Shown piece after piece: positions 1 through 7,555 of a DNA stretch of 29,197 nt. Numbering within the stretch: the stretch's first letter is position 1; every line of letters begins with the position of its first letter. Made by a program: the position numbers and the translations under genes. The notes beneath the pieces were generated by a model, which had not been told where the DNA came from, searched no databases, and worked only from the letters and a program-made list of their open reading frames with translations. Source of the DNA: Rhabdothermincola sp036846205 (GTDB taxonomy: Bacteria; Actinomycetota; Acidimicrobiia; Acidimicrobiales; Acidimicrobilacustridaceae); assembly GCF_036846205.1 (NCBI RefSeq), contig NZ_DAIUCK010000034.1:1-29197 (forward strand), in the 5' to 3' direction.

Positions 1-509
1 CCCAGGAAGACCCCGTCCCCCAACCGGACGTTGCCGTTGACGAGCACGCCTGGGCTCAGCGTGACGTAGTCGCCCACCACACAGTCGTGCGACACCACCG
101 CGTTGACGTTCAGGTGGGTGTGGCGCCCCAGGGTCACGTTGGTCGTCACCCGCGCCCCCGCGGCGAGGATCACCCCCGGCGCCAGCCGCAGGTCGGACCC
201 GAGCGACGCCAGCGGGTGCACCAGCACCACCGCCTCCCGCCCACTCGCGCTGGCGGCTTCGTCGAGCCGGCGCCGGGCGGCAGGTGCGCCGATGCCGATC
301 ACGAACGCCGCGTCGTTGGCCTCCAGCCAGCCCGGCGGGCCCAGCACCCGCGCGCCGCGGCGCCCCACCAGCTCCCCGTCGGCCTCGTCCGCCAGGAACC
401 CGAGGAACTCGTAGCTCGGTTCGACCGCGTTGACGGCCTCCACCACGTCGAGGGTCTCGCGACCGTGGCCGCCGGCTCCGAGGATGACCAGGGGCTGCAT
501 CGACCGCAT
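1..509 (-). CDS. PglD/NeuD-type sugar acetyltransferase, partial (C-terminus beyond window edge)
   Basis: Translated from the minus strand; about 166-169 residues are visible and the 3' end lies outside the window. Residues counted from the ATG at 500. A Rossmann-like N-terminus carries VILGAGGHGRE (5-15), typical of PglD/NeuD proteins that bind the UDP-amino sugar. From about residue 103 hexapeptide repeats of a left-handed beta-helix follow (LRLAPGVILAAGARV, then NVTLGRHTHLNVNAVV). SHDCVVGDY (137-145) contains H138, which matches the catalytic histidine of PglD. The family uses acetyl-CoA to N-acetylate an amino sugar, or O-acetylate sialic acid in NeuD. Two in-frame ATGs exist, at 509 and 500; 509 lies 13 bases after the sugar-transferase stop. 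Together with that transferase and the aminotransferase at 4147 it suggests a bacillosamine-like amino-sugar pathway; the substrate is inferred. Confidence 0.88.
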   Translation of the reverse strand, partial: MRSMQPLVILGAGGHGRETLDVVEAVNAVEPSYEFLGFLADEADGELVGRRGARVLGPPGWLEANDAAFVIGIGAPAARRRLDEAASASGREAVVLVHPLASLGSDLRLAPGVILAAGARVTTNVTLGRHTHLNVNAVVSHDCVVGDYVTLSPGVLVNGNVRLGDGVFL

Positions 510-522
510 CCCGAGCGGACCG

Positions 523-1146
523 TCACCCCGCGGCCGGCCGCTCGGGTGACGGCGCCGCCAGGGGGTCGTCGGTGGGATGCCCTTCGGCTCCTTCCCCGGA
601 GAGCATCACCCACAGGGTCCGCCCGATGATCCGCAGGTCGAGCAGCAGCGACTGGGTGCGCACGTACTCCAGGTCGAGTTCGATGCGCTCCTCCCAGGGC
701 AGCGCGTTGCGGCCGTTCACCTGCGCCAGGCCCGTGAGGCCGGGGCGCACGTCGAGGCGGTGCCGCTGCCGATCCGTGTAGCGCTCGACCTGGTAGGCGA
801 GCGTGGGGCGCGGTCCGACGATGCTCATCTCCCCCCGCCACACGTTGAGGAGCTGGGGAAGCTCGTCGAGCGAGAACCGCCGCAGCCACTTGCCGGCGGT
901 GGTGATGCGGCTGGCGTCGGGGAAGATCGGGTTGTCACCAGCGACCATCGTGCGGAACTTGAACACGGTGAACGGCCGCCCGCCCATGCCCACCCGCTCC
1001 TGGAGGAACAGCACCGGGCCGCGGGAGGTGACCTTGACCGCCAGCGCGCAGAGCAGCCCCACCACCAGGGCCGGGAGCCCGATCACGCACACGATGAGCA
1101 GGTCGAGTGCCCGCTTGCCGCGGTAGGGCCCGAACTCCTCAGGCAC
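523..1146 (-). CDS. Bacterial sugar transferase (monotopic phosphoglycosyl transferase, PglC/WcaJ C-terminal type)
   Basis: This enzyme would move a sugar phosphate from an NDP-sugar to undecaprenyl phosphate at the inner membrane leaflet, the first committed step of a lipid-linked glycan. It has 207 residues, the size of a catalytic-domain-only enzyme such as PglC. A hydrophobic re-entrant segment lies at about 13-37. Family motifs follow: VFKFRTM (61-67), the catalytic Asp-Glu pair in LDELPQLLNV (D94, E95), then MSIVGPRP and PGLTGLAQVNGRN. The GTG start at 1146 was chosen because GAGGAGG sits about 7 bases upstream and the protein then begins just before the domain. The open frame continues upstream to 1311, but that part is only the epimerase in another frame. 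GTGCCTGA overlaps the epimerase stop by 8 bases, so the two are probably translationally coupled. Confidence 0.93.
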   Translation of the reverse strand: MPEEFGPYRGKRALDLLIVCVIGLPALVVGLLCALAVKVTSRGPVLFLQERVGMGGRPFTVFKFRTMVAGDNPIFPDASRITTAGKWLRRFSLDELPQLLNVWRGEMSIVGPRPTLAYQVERYTDRQRHRLDVRPGLTGLAQVNGRNALPWEERIELDLEYVRTQSLLLDLRIIGRTLWVMLSGEGAEGHPTDDPLAAPSPERPAAG

Positions 1147-2083
1147 GCGCCGCCCTCCTCGAACGGAACCACTCGACGGTCGCCCGCAGCCCCGCCTCGA
1201 ACGCCACCGGCTCCACGTCGGGGAACAGCTCACGCAGCCTGGTCGAGTCGGCCTGGGAGTGGCGGACATCGCCGGGTCGCGGTGACTGGTGCTCGACCTC
1301 GAGGGGAGCATCGAGGATGTCCCGCAGGAGCGCCACCACCGACAGCAGGTCGATGCGCGAGCCGAACGCGAGGTTCACCGGGCCCTCGCAGGTGACCCGG
1401 CGCACCACGGCCTCGGTGAGCACCTCGGTGACCGTGCCCACGAAGGTGAAGTCCCGGGACTGGCAGCCGTCACCGTGGATCGGCAGCGGCCGGTCACCGA
1501 GCGCGGCGTCCACGAAGGTCGGGATCACCGCCGCGTAGTCGTGCCCGGCCGGCTGCAGGGGGCCGAACACGTTGAAGAATCGGAAGGCGAGCACCGGCAG
1601 ACCAAAGGAACGCTGGTAGGCCAGCGCGTAGGACTCGGTGGCCAGCTTGCTGGCCGCGTAGGGGCTCACCGGCATCGGCGCGAGGTGCTCCCGTTTGGGC
1701 AGCTCGGGGTTCGCGCCGTAGACGGACGACGACGACGCCACCACGACGTGCGCGCCACCGGCCCGGCGGGCGGCTTCGAGCACCTCGACCGTCCCGGTGG
1801 CGTTGACCAGGTGGGTGCGGACCGGATCGGCCAACGAGCGGGGCACGGAGCCACGAGCGGCGAGGTGCACGACGGTCGACGCGCCCACGCACACCCGGTC
1901 GAGCATCGCCGCGTCGAGGATCGAGCCTTCGACGAGATCCACGTCGAGGCCCTCGAGGTTCTCGAGCGAGCCGGTGGAGAGGTCGTCGATGACGGCGACC
2001 TCGGTGACGTCGGGATGGTCCAGCAGGCGGCGGCAGAGGTTGCCACCGATGAACCCCGCCCCGCCGGTGACCGTGACCTTCAC
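1139..2083 (-). CDS. NAD-dependent epimerase/dehydratase (extended SDR, UDP-glucose 4-epimerase-like)
   Basis: A 314-residue extended short-chain dehydrogenase that most likely epimerises or otherwise modifies an NDP-sugar in the cytoplasm. The NAD-binding motif TGGAGFIG is at residues 6-13, and DDLSTGS (33-39) is typical of GalE-like enzymes. The active site is complete: S117-S120 in ASSSSVYG, and Tyr142 and Lys146 in YAASK. RFFNVFGP and DGCQSRDFTFV are further family signatures. The start is the GTG at 2083, which overlaps the sulfotransferase stop as GTGA; the longer open frame upstream is the sulfotransferase region in another frame. Substrate cannot be read from the sequence; 4-epimerisation is the commonest activity for this type, but 4,6-dehydratases and decarboxylases share the fold. 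Confidence 0.93.
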   Translation of the reverse strand: MKVTVTGGAGFIGGNLCRRLLDHPDVTEVAVIDDLSTGSLENLEGLDVDLVEGSILDAAMLDRVCVGASTVVHLAARGSVPRSLADPVRTHLVNATGTVEVLEAARRAGGAHVVVASSSSVYGANPELPKREHLAPMPVSPYAASKLATESYALAYQRSFGLPVLAFRFFNVFGPLQPAGHDYAAVIPTFVDAALGDRPLPIHGDGCQSRDFTFVGTVTEVLTEAVVRRVTCEGPVNLAFGSRIDLLSVVALLRDILDAPLEVEHQSPRPGDVRHSQADSTRLRELFPDVEPVAFEAGLRATVEWFRSRRAARA

Positions 2084-2760
2084 AGCTCGTACCCGTACCG
2101 CTCGGCGGTGCGGGCCAGGCGGTCCCGCAGGGGGCCGGCCGGCAGGTCGTCGAAGGCGAGCGCCGCCCGGGTCTTCGTGTTGGTGGTGGTCGGCACCGCG
2201 GCGAGGGCCTGGTCGATCCGAGCCTGCTCGACGGTCAGCCCCAGCGTGCGCAGGATCTCCCCGATCCGTTCCGGGACCTGCTCGACCTGGTACCGCAGCA
2301 GGGCGTACGGCTCGCAGCGCTCGTTCCAGTCGACGTACCAGCGCATCGAGTCCGCCACCTCGTCCCCGGTGATCTCGAAGTGCTTGGCCACGAACGAGAT
2401 GGACCGCTTCGGGTCGAGCTGCTGGGAGAACCGGTGCACACCCACGAACGAGTTGATGGTGGCCATCGGCTCGCGGGTCTGGTGCAGCACCACCCCCCGG
2501 TAGTGGGCGAGGTAGGGCACCGCCAACCACGACGCGTCCCCCTGGAGGGTCCGGCTGGCCGTCACCCCCCGCTTGGAGAACACCGCTTCGTGGCCGCAGC
2601 GCACCCCCATCTCGCGCAGCAGCTTGGCGATGTACGCCGTGCCGCAGCGGCCGGTGCCCACGATCACGAACTCGGGGAGCATCGACCGAGGGAGGCGCAG
2701 CACCAGCTCGCGGGGGAGGGTGCGGGAGACCTTCTTCGCCGTGTCGGCCAGCAGCGCCAT
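2080..2760 (-). CDS. Sulfotransferase-like protein
   Basis: A 226-residue protein with the fold signatures of PAPS-dependent sulfotransferases. The 5'-phosphosulfate loop is FVIVGTGRCGTAYIAKLL (31-48), with Arg38 where many family members have Lys. The 3'-phosphate-binding motif is VLHQTREPMATINSF (91-105), with the conserved Arg and Ser. The family transfers sulfate from PAPS to a hydroxyl or amine of a glycan or small molecule. It begins 2 bases after the methyltransferase stop and its own stop overlaps the epimerase GTG, so it lies in the middle of a coupled operon. A glycan target is inferred from that context. No PAPS-making genes are in the window. Confidence 0.85.
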   Translation of the reverse strand: MALLADTAKKVSRTLPRELVLRLPRSMLPEFVIVGTGRCGTAYIAKLLREMGVRCGHEAVFSKRGVTASRTLQGDASWLAVPYLAHYRGVVLHQTREPMATINSFVGVHRFSQQLDPKRSISFVAKHFEITGDEVADSMRWYVDWNERCEPYALLRYQVEQVPERIGEILRTLGLTVEQARIDQALAAVPTTTNTKTRAALAFDDLPAGPLRDRLARTAERYGYEL

Positions 2761-2762
2761 GG

Positions 2763-4037
2763 TCAGGCCTTCCCCCGCAGCAGGTAGACGGGCCGCCCGT
2801 GCCCCGCCGTGCCGAGCAACGTGTGCTCGGTGAGGCCGGTCTCACGCTGGACGAGCTCGCGGAACTCGTCGGGGTCGGGGTTGCGGTACGCCGGCTGCAT
2901 CTGCCGCTCCGTCGGCAGGTGGGGCTCGAACACCAGGTAGCGGGTGCGCAGGCGCCGGAGCAGGCCGAGCAGCTCCTGGTAGCTGCTCTCCGCCTTCAGG
3001 AAGTGGTGGAACACGTTCAACGCCAGCACCACCTCGAACTCGCCGAGATCCTTCACGTCGGTGATGGAGCCGCCCCAGATCTCGAACCGTCGCTCGAGAG
3101 CGTCGCGCAGCGCGGCGAGGAAGTAGAGCTGCTTCTCGGACCGCTCGGACGCGATGGGCGAGAACCCGGCGGCCTCGAAGCGGTGGCAGAAGTACCCCCA
3201 GTTCGCCCCGATGTCGAGCAGCCGCCCCTCCCGCACCGGCAGGGCGTCGAGGATGAGATCGAACCGCTGGCCGTCGTGGCTGTAGGGCACGTCCGCCAGG
3301 TCGGGGTGCAGGAGCGGCTGGTACGCCCGGCCACCCTCGGCCTCGTTGACGTAGGCCCGGATCTCCCCGCTCAGCCGGTACCAGTCCTGATGCCGGGCGG
3401 CGACCCGGACCGGGAGCCGCTCGACGCCGAGGGCTCGGGCGATGGCGAAGCGGTGGATGCCCTCGACGAACACGAGCCGCCCCGAGCGGTCGAAGGCGAT
3501 CAGCACCTCCTCCCAGGGCTTGCCGTCCTCGAGCTCGTCCTGTGAGCGGAAGCCCTCCACCCGGATACGATCGGCGAGCTCGTCCCAGCGGGCACCGAGG
3601 CGGGCGATGTCCTCGGGCGTGCGGTAGCGATGCTGGGGCCCGTCGCGCTCGATACGGGCCCGCATCTCGGCCGCGAAGCGGGTGTCGTCCCACGCCTTGC
3701 CCTCGGCGTAGCGCTCCCGGGCTGCGCCGACGAAGGGGTGGGCATCGATGGGTTCGACGTCGAGGTCCCAGTCGCCGCCCCGGACCTGGCCGATCGCGTT
3801 CCGGGCCGACCCGGGGATGAGCTCGCGGACCGTGTCGGGCCGCAGGCGCCGGTGCACCTGGGCGGGATCGACCCACAGCAGGCGGGTGGGATCGACACCG
3901 GCCTGGCTGCGCGCCACCTGCCGGCGCAGGTGACGCCGCCAGACCACCGCGCCGGCGCGGCTGACCACCGGCTCGACCACCGGGACCTTCCGGATGGCCC
4001 GGCGGACTCGCCGGGCGCGCTTTTCGAACTTCGACAC
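2763..4037 (-). CDS. ParB-like domain fused to a class I SAM-dependent methyltransferase
   Basis: About 424 residues. The first 45 residues are very basic (RARRVRRAIRK). Residues about 160-215 look like a ParB/Srx-like fold: LVFVEGIHRFAIARALGVERLPVRV (188-212) has the Gly-x-His-Arg box of that superfamily. The C-terminal half is a Rossmann methyltransferase with motif I LLDIGANWGYF (273-283), an acidic SERSEKQ strand end near 297-303 and LALNVFHHF (338-346). The likely role is methylation of a sugar or glycan end; the substrate is unknown. The start is uncertain: GTG at 4037 and TTG at 4040 both follow a GGGAG element at 4050-4054, and an ATG at 4094 is also in frame. It heads the five-gene minus-strand operon and shares a divergent promoter region with the aminotransferase. 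Confidence 0.82.
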   Translation of the reverse strand: MSKFEKRARRVRRAIRKVPVVEPVVSRAGAVVWRRHLRRQVARSQAGVDPTRLLWVDPAQVHRRLRPDTVRELIPGSARNAIGQVRGGDWDLDVEPIDAHPFVGAARERYAEGKAWDDTRFAAEMRARIERDGPQHRYRTPEDIARLGARWDELADRIRVEGFRSQDELEDGKPWEEVLIAFDRSGRLVFVEGIHRFAIARALGVERLPVRVAARHQDWYRLSGEIRAYVNEAEGGRAYQPLLHPDLADVPYSHDGQRFDLILDALPVREGRLLDIGANWGYFCHRFEAAGFSPIASERSEKQLYFLAALRDALERRFEIWGGSITDVKDLGEFEVVLALNVFHHFLKAESSYQELLGLLRRLRTRYLVFEPHLPTERQMQPAYRNPDPDEFRELVQRETGLTEHTLLGTAGHGRPVYLLRGKA

Positions 4038-4130
4038 CAAGGTGCAGGACTCCCGATGGCGGGCTCGACCGGGCGGCGGCCGGGTCGGTCTCATCGGACC
4101 GGGCCCGAGGGCCCGCCGGCTGAGCTGCAC

Positions 4131-4137
4131 TACCCTA
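4131..4137. promoter_or_regulatory. Overlapping divergent -10-like elements
   Basis: TACCCTA reads as TACCCT on the plus strand (10 bases before the aminotransferase ATG) and TAGGGT on the minus strand, facing the methyltransferase operon. No convincing -35 hexamer lies 17 bases upstream on either side. It is the only TANNNT pair that fits both starts in this junction of about 110 bases. Confidence 0.4.
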
Positions 4138-4146
4138 CTGCGCCCG

Positions 4147-5292
4147 ATGGCCCGCATCTTCCTGTCCCCGCCCGACGTGGGCCCCGACGAGCGCGAGCTG
4201 CTGCTCGACGCGGTGGACTCCAACTGGGTGAGCCCCCTGGGTCCCCACGTCGATGCGTTCGAGCGGGAGCTGGCCGCCTACGTCGGGGTCGGGCACGCAG
4301 CCGCGCTGTCCAGCGGCACCGCCGCTCTGCACCTGGCGCTGCTGCTGCACGGTGTCGGGCCCGGCGACGAGGTGCTGGTGCCGACGCTGACCTTCATCGC
4401 CACCGCCAGCGCCGTCATCTACACCGGCGCGACACCCGTCTTCGTCGATGCCGAGCCGTCCACCTGGTGCGTCGACCCGGCGCTGGTCGACACGGCGCTG
4501 CGCCGACGAGTGAAGGCCGGCCGGTTGCCCAAGGCGGTCATCGCCGTCGACCTGTACGGCCAGTGCGCCGACTACGACGGGCTGGAAGCCGTCTGCGCCG
4601 AGCTCGGGGTCGCGCTCATCGAGGACGCGGCCGAGGCCCTCGGCGCCCGCTACCACGGACGGGCCGCCGGATCGTTCGGGCGCCTCGGCGTGTTCTCGTT
4701 CAATGGCAACAAGATCATCACCACCTCGGGCGGGGGGATGCTGGTCTCCGACGACCGAGCCCTGGTGGAGCGAGCCCGGTTCCTGGCCAGCCAGGCTCGG
4801 GACCCGGCTCCCCATTACGAGCACTCGACGGTCGGGTTCAACTACCGGATGTCCAACCTGCTGGCCGCGGTCGGGCGGGGCCAGCTCCGCCATCTCGACG
4901 AGAAGGTCGCCCGCCGCCGGGCGATCAACCGGCGCTACCGGGCCGCGCTCGCCGACCTGCCCGGCGTCGGCTTCCTGCCGGATGCTGCGGGTGGCGAGCC
5001 CACCAACTGGCTCACGGTCATCACGCTCGACCCCGCCTCCGCGGCCGCGACCCCCGAAGAGCTACGCCTCGCTCTCGAGGCCGCGGACATCGAGGCCCGC
5101 CCGGCCTGGAAGCCGATGCACCTGCAGCCGGTCTTCGCCGGTGCCGAGCGCCTCGGCGGCCAGGTGGCGGAGCGGATCTTCGCCACCGGGCTGTGCCTGC
5201 CGAGCGGATCGAGCCTGACCCCCGACGACCAGGAACGGGTGATCGCCACCATCCGGTCGGTGCTCGCCGGCTCCCACCAGGTCCCGGCGTGA
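4147..5292 (+). CDS. DegT/DnrJ/EryC1/StrS family sugar aminotransferase
   Basis: A 381-residue PLP-dependent enzyme that would transfer an amino group, usually from glutamate, to a 3- or 4-keto NDP-sugar. The PLP-binding lysine is K189 in FSFNGNKIITTSGGGM. ALSSGTAALHLAL (53-65) binds the cofactor phosphate, EDAAEALGA (159-167) holds the pyridine-contacting Asp, and FNYRMSNLLAAVG (231-243) is a further family signature. The ATG at 4147 matches the normal N-terminus; the open frame continues upstream without coding sense. With the PglD-like and PglC-like genes on the other strand this resembles the PglE step of UDP-di-N-acetylbacillosamine synthesis, although no 4,6-dehydratase (PglF) is in the window. 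Its stop overlaps the next GTG as GTGA. Confidence 0.94.
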   Translation: MARIFLSPPDVGPDERELLLDAVDSNWVSPLGPHVDAFERELAAYVGVGHAAALSSGTAALHLALLLHGVGPGDEVLVPTLTFIATASAVIYTGATPVFVDAEPSTWCVDPALVDTALRRRVKAGRLPKAVIAVDLYGQCADYDGLEAVCAELGVALIEDAAEALGARYHGRAAGSFGRLGVFSFNGNKIITTSGGGMLVSDDRALVERARFLASQARDPAPHYEHSTVGFNYRMSNLLAAVGRGQLRHLDEKVARRRAINRRYRAALADLPGVGFLPDAAGGEPTNWLTVITLDPASAAATPEELRLALEAADIEARPAWKPMHLQPVFAGAERLGGQVAERIFATGLCLPSGSSLTPDDQERVIATIRSVLAGSHQVPA

Positions 5293-6410
5293 CCACCCGG
5301 GTCCTCTGGCTCGTGAAGGGCCTGGGCCCCGGCGGCGCGGAGCAGCTGCTCGTGAACCAGGCGCAAGCCACCGATCGCGGCGCGCTGGAGGTCGAGGCCG
5401 CGTACCTGGTCCCTTGGAAGAACCACCTGGTCCCGCGACTCGAGGAGCAGGGGGTGGCGGTGACCTGCCTCGACAGCAGTCGGGACTGGGACCTGCGCTG
5501 GGCCTGGCGCCTCCGCCGGCGACTGCGGGAACACCCTGTCGACGTGATCCACAACCACTCCCCGCTGGTGGCCTCGGTCACCAGGCTCCTGGTGCGCACC
5601 CTGCCCCGGCGGGAGCGGCCGGCGCTGGTGTACACCGAGCACAACCGCTGGCCCCGCCACAACCGGCTCACCCGGCTGGTCAACCGGCTCACCTACCGAC
5701 TCGACGACGCCCAGCTGTGCGTCTCCGAGGACGTCCGCGAGACCATCCCGCCCGAGCTGCAACCACGGGTCCGGGTGCTGGTGCACGGCGTGGACGTGGA
5801 CGCCATCCGCGCCCAGCGGGCCAGCCGGGACGACGTCCGCCGGGAGCTGGGGATCTCCCCGACCGAGATCGTCGTGGGCATCGTGGCCAATTTCCGCCGC
5901 GAGAAGGCCTACGAGGTCTGGCTCGACGCCGCCGCCGAGGCCCTGCGCTCCCCCGTCCCGCTGCGGTTCGTCTCCGTCGGGCAGGGGCCGCTCGAGGAGG
6001 AGATGCGCACCCGGCTGGCGTCGATGGCCCTGGGCGAGCGGGTGACGATCCTCGGCTACCGCGACGACGCCGTACGGGTGATGAGCGGGTTCGACATCTT
6101 CACCCTCACCTCCCGCCACGAAGGCCTCCCCGTGGCGTTGATGGACGCGCTGGCGCTCGGGCTTCCCGTCGTGGCCACCGCGGTGGGCGGGATCCCTCAG
6201 GCGATCACCGATGGTGTCGAGGGCCGCCTGGTGTCTCCCGACGACCCCCAGGCGCTGGCCGCGGCCTACGTCGAGGTGGCGAGCGACCCCCAGCGGCTGG
6301 CCGGCATGGCGGCAGCCGCGGCCGAGCGAGGCCGCTCGTTCGGCATGGAGCGGCCAGCCCGCGAGCTCGGCGCGCTCTACGAGTCCCTCGCCGCCAGCAG
6401 GCGCCGGTAG
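5289..6410 (+). CDS. Glycosyltransferase family 4
   Basis: A 373-residue GT-B retaining glycosyltransferase. The N-terminal domain starts with VLWLVKGLGPGGAEQLLVNQ (5-24), the usual acceptor-side glycine-rich entry. The C-terminal nucleotide-sugar domain has VVGIVANFRREKAYEVWLDA, then the EX7E-type block SRHEGLPVALMDALALGLPVVAT. It acts at the cytoplasmic face of the membrane to add one sugar to the lipid-linked glycan; donor and linkage cannot be deduced. The start is the GTG at 5289, overlapping the aminotransferase stop by 4 bases. A longer in-frame extension upstream is the aminotransferase read in another frame. Its last 34 bases overlap the 3' end of the convergent glycosyltransferase gene. 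Confidence 0.93.
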   Translation: MTTRVLWLVKGLGPGGAEQLLVNQAQATDRGALEVEAAYLVPWKNHLVPRLEEQGVAVTCLDSSRDWDLRWAWRLRRRLREHPVDVIHNHSPLVASVTRLLVRTLPRRERPALVYTEHNRWPRHNRLTRLVNRLTYRLDDAQLCVSEDVRETIPPELQPRVRVLVHGVDVDAIRAQRASRDDVRRELGISPTEIVVGIVANFRREKAYEVWLDAAAEALRSPVPLRFVSVGQGPLEEEMRTRLASMALGERVTILGYRDDAVRVMSGFDIFTLTSRHEGLPVALMDALALGLPVVATAVGGIPQAITDGVEGRLVSPDDPQALAAAYVEVASDPQRLAGMAAAAAERGRSFGMERPARELGALYESLAASRRR

Positions 6411-7555
6411 ACGTCCAGGGTGGTCGACACCACCCGTTGCTGGTCGAAGTCACGCAACGCCTTGCACCGGGCCTCGCGGCCCATCGCCTGGCGGCGGGAC
6501 GCATCGGCCACCATCCCCGCCAACGCCTCGGCCAGCGCGGCCACGGCACCCACCCGCACGAGCAACCCGTTGACACCGTGGTCGACCACCTGCCGGCACC
6601 CCCGGATGTCGGTAGCGACGATGGGCAGGCCCATGGCGGCGGCCTCCATCGCCGATCGGGGGAAGCCCTCGCGGCGCGAGGCCAGCACGTAGAGGTCCAT
6701 CGCGGCGTACAGCTGCTCGACGTCGTCGCGGTGGCCGAGGAACCGCACCCCGTGCTCGCGCTCGGCCCACGCCAGCAGATCCGGGGGCAGGGCATCGCCC
6801 TTGTCGGGGTCCGACGGTCCCACGATCACCATCCGGGCCTCGGGCCGCCAGCGGCGCACCAACGAGAACGCGTCCAGGAGGTCGACGTAGCCCTTCTCCG
6901 CCACCAGGCGACCGACCGCGCCGATCAGCACCTCATCGGGTCCCACCCCCAGCTCGGCCCGCACCCGCTCGCGGGTGGCCGCGCCGATCGTGGCCGGGTC
7001 GAACCGTTCGAGGTCGATCCCGTTGCCGAGCAGGTGCAGGCGCTCCGCCGGCACCCGGAGGCGGCGCAGCACCGGGAGATCCTCCTCGTTCTGCAGCAGC
7101 TCCGCGTGCGAGCACGCCGCCGCCAGCCGCTCGAGGGCGTAGACGAGGGCCCGCTTGGGGACGGGGTCCTCGGGCAGCGCGTACAGACCGTGGACCGTGT
7201 TGACCACCACCGGGACCCCGGCCAACCGGGCGGCGATCCGGCCGTACACCCCCGGCTTCGGGTTGTGGGTGTGGACGATGTCGGGCTTCAGATCCCGGAA
7301 CACCGCGAGGAGCTCGGCCAACGCCAGGGCATCCCGATGGGGGGCCATCTCCCGGGTGGCGTGCCGCAAGGCCACGTGGCCGATGCCCATCTGTTCCAGC
7401 CGAGCGACGTGCGGCCCCGGCGCGGAAGCCCCGAACACCTCGAAGCCGGCCTCCGCGAAGGCACGGAGCTGCGGGCCGAGCAGCCAGTCGAGGCTCATGT
7501 CGGTGGTGGTGACGTGGATGAGCCGTGGCCGGTCGCGCCCCGCAGGCCGGGTCAC
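6377..7555 (-). CDS. Glycosyltransferase family 4
   Basis: A 392-residue GT-B glycosyltransferase. The N-terminal half shows LIHVTTTDMSLDWLLGPQL, then DIVHTHNPKPGVYGRIAARLAGVPVVVNTVHGL, a pattern common in capsule and O-antigen transferases. The C-terminal half has IGAVGRLVAEKGYVDLLDAF and the donor-binding block SRREGFPRSAMEAAAMGLPIVAT with both acidic residues of the EX7E motif. It starts at a GTG (7555) that overlaps the deacetylase stop as GTGA, so the two form a two-gene minus-strand unit. It ends with TAG at 6377, inside the 3' end of the opposing glycosyltransferase. The transferred sugar is unknown. Confidence 0.93.
   Translation of the reverse strand: MTRPAGRDRPRLIHVTTTDMSLDWLLGPQLRAFAEAGFEVFGASAPGPHVARLEQMGIGHVALRHATREMAPHRDALALAELLAVFRDLKPDIVHTHNPKPGVYGRIAARLAGVPVVVNTVHGLYALPEDPVPKRALVYALERLAAACSHAELLQNEEDLPVLRRLRVPAERLHLLGNGIDLERFDPATIGAATRERVRAELGVGPDEVLIGAVGRLVAEKGYVDLLDAFSLVRRWRPEARMVIVGPSDPDKGDALPPDLLAWAEREHGVRFLGHRDDVEQLYAAMDLYVLASRREGFPRSAMEAAAMGLPIVATDIRGCRQVVDHGVNGLLVRVGAVAALAEALAGMVADASRRQAMGREARCKALRDFDQQRVVSTTLDVYRRLLAARDS

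Noticed and set aside
3630..5288. In-frame upstream extension of the glycosyltransferase starting at 5289
   Set aside because: The translation is low-complexity Arg/Pro/Gly-rich and lies over the methyltransferase and aminotransferase genes. The GTG overlapping the aminotransferase stop is the natural start.
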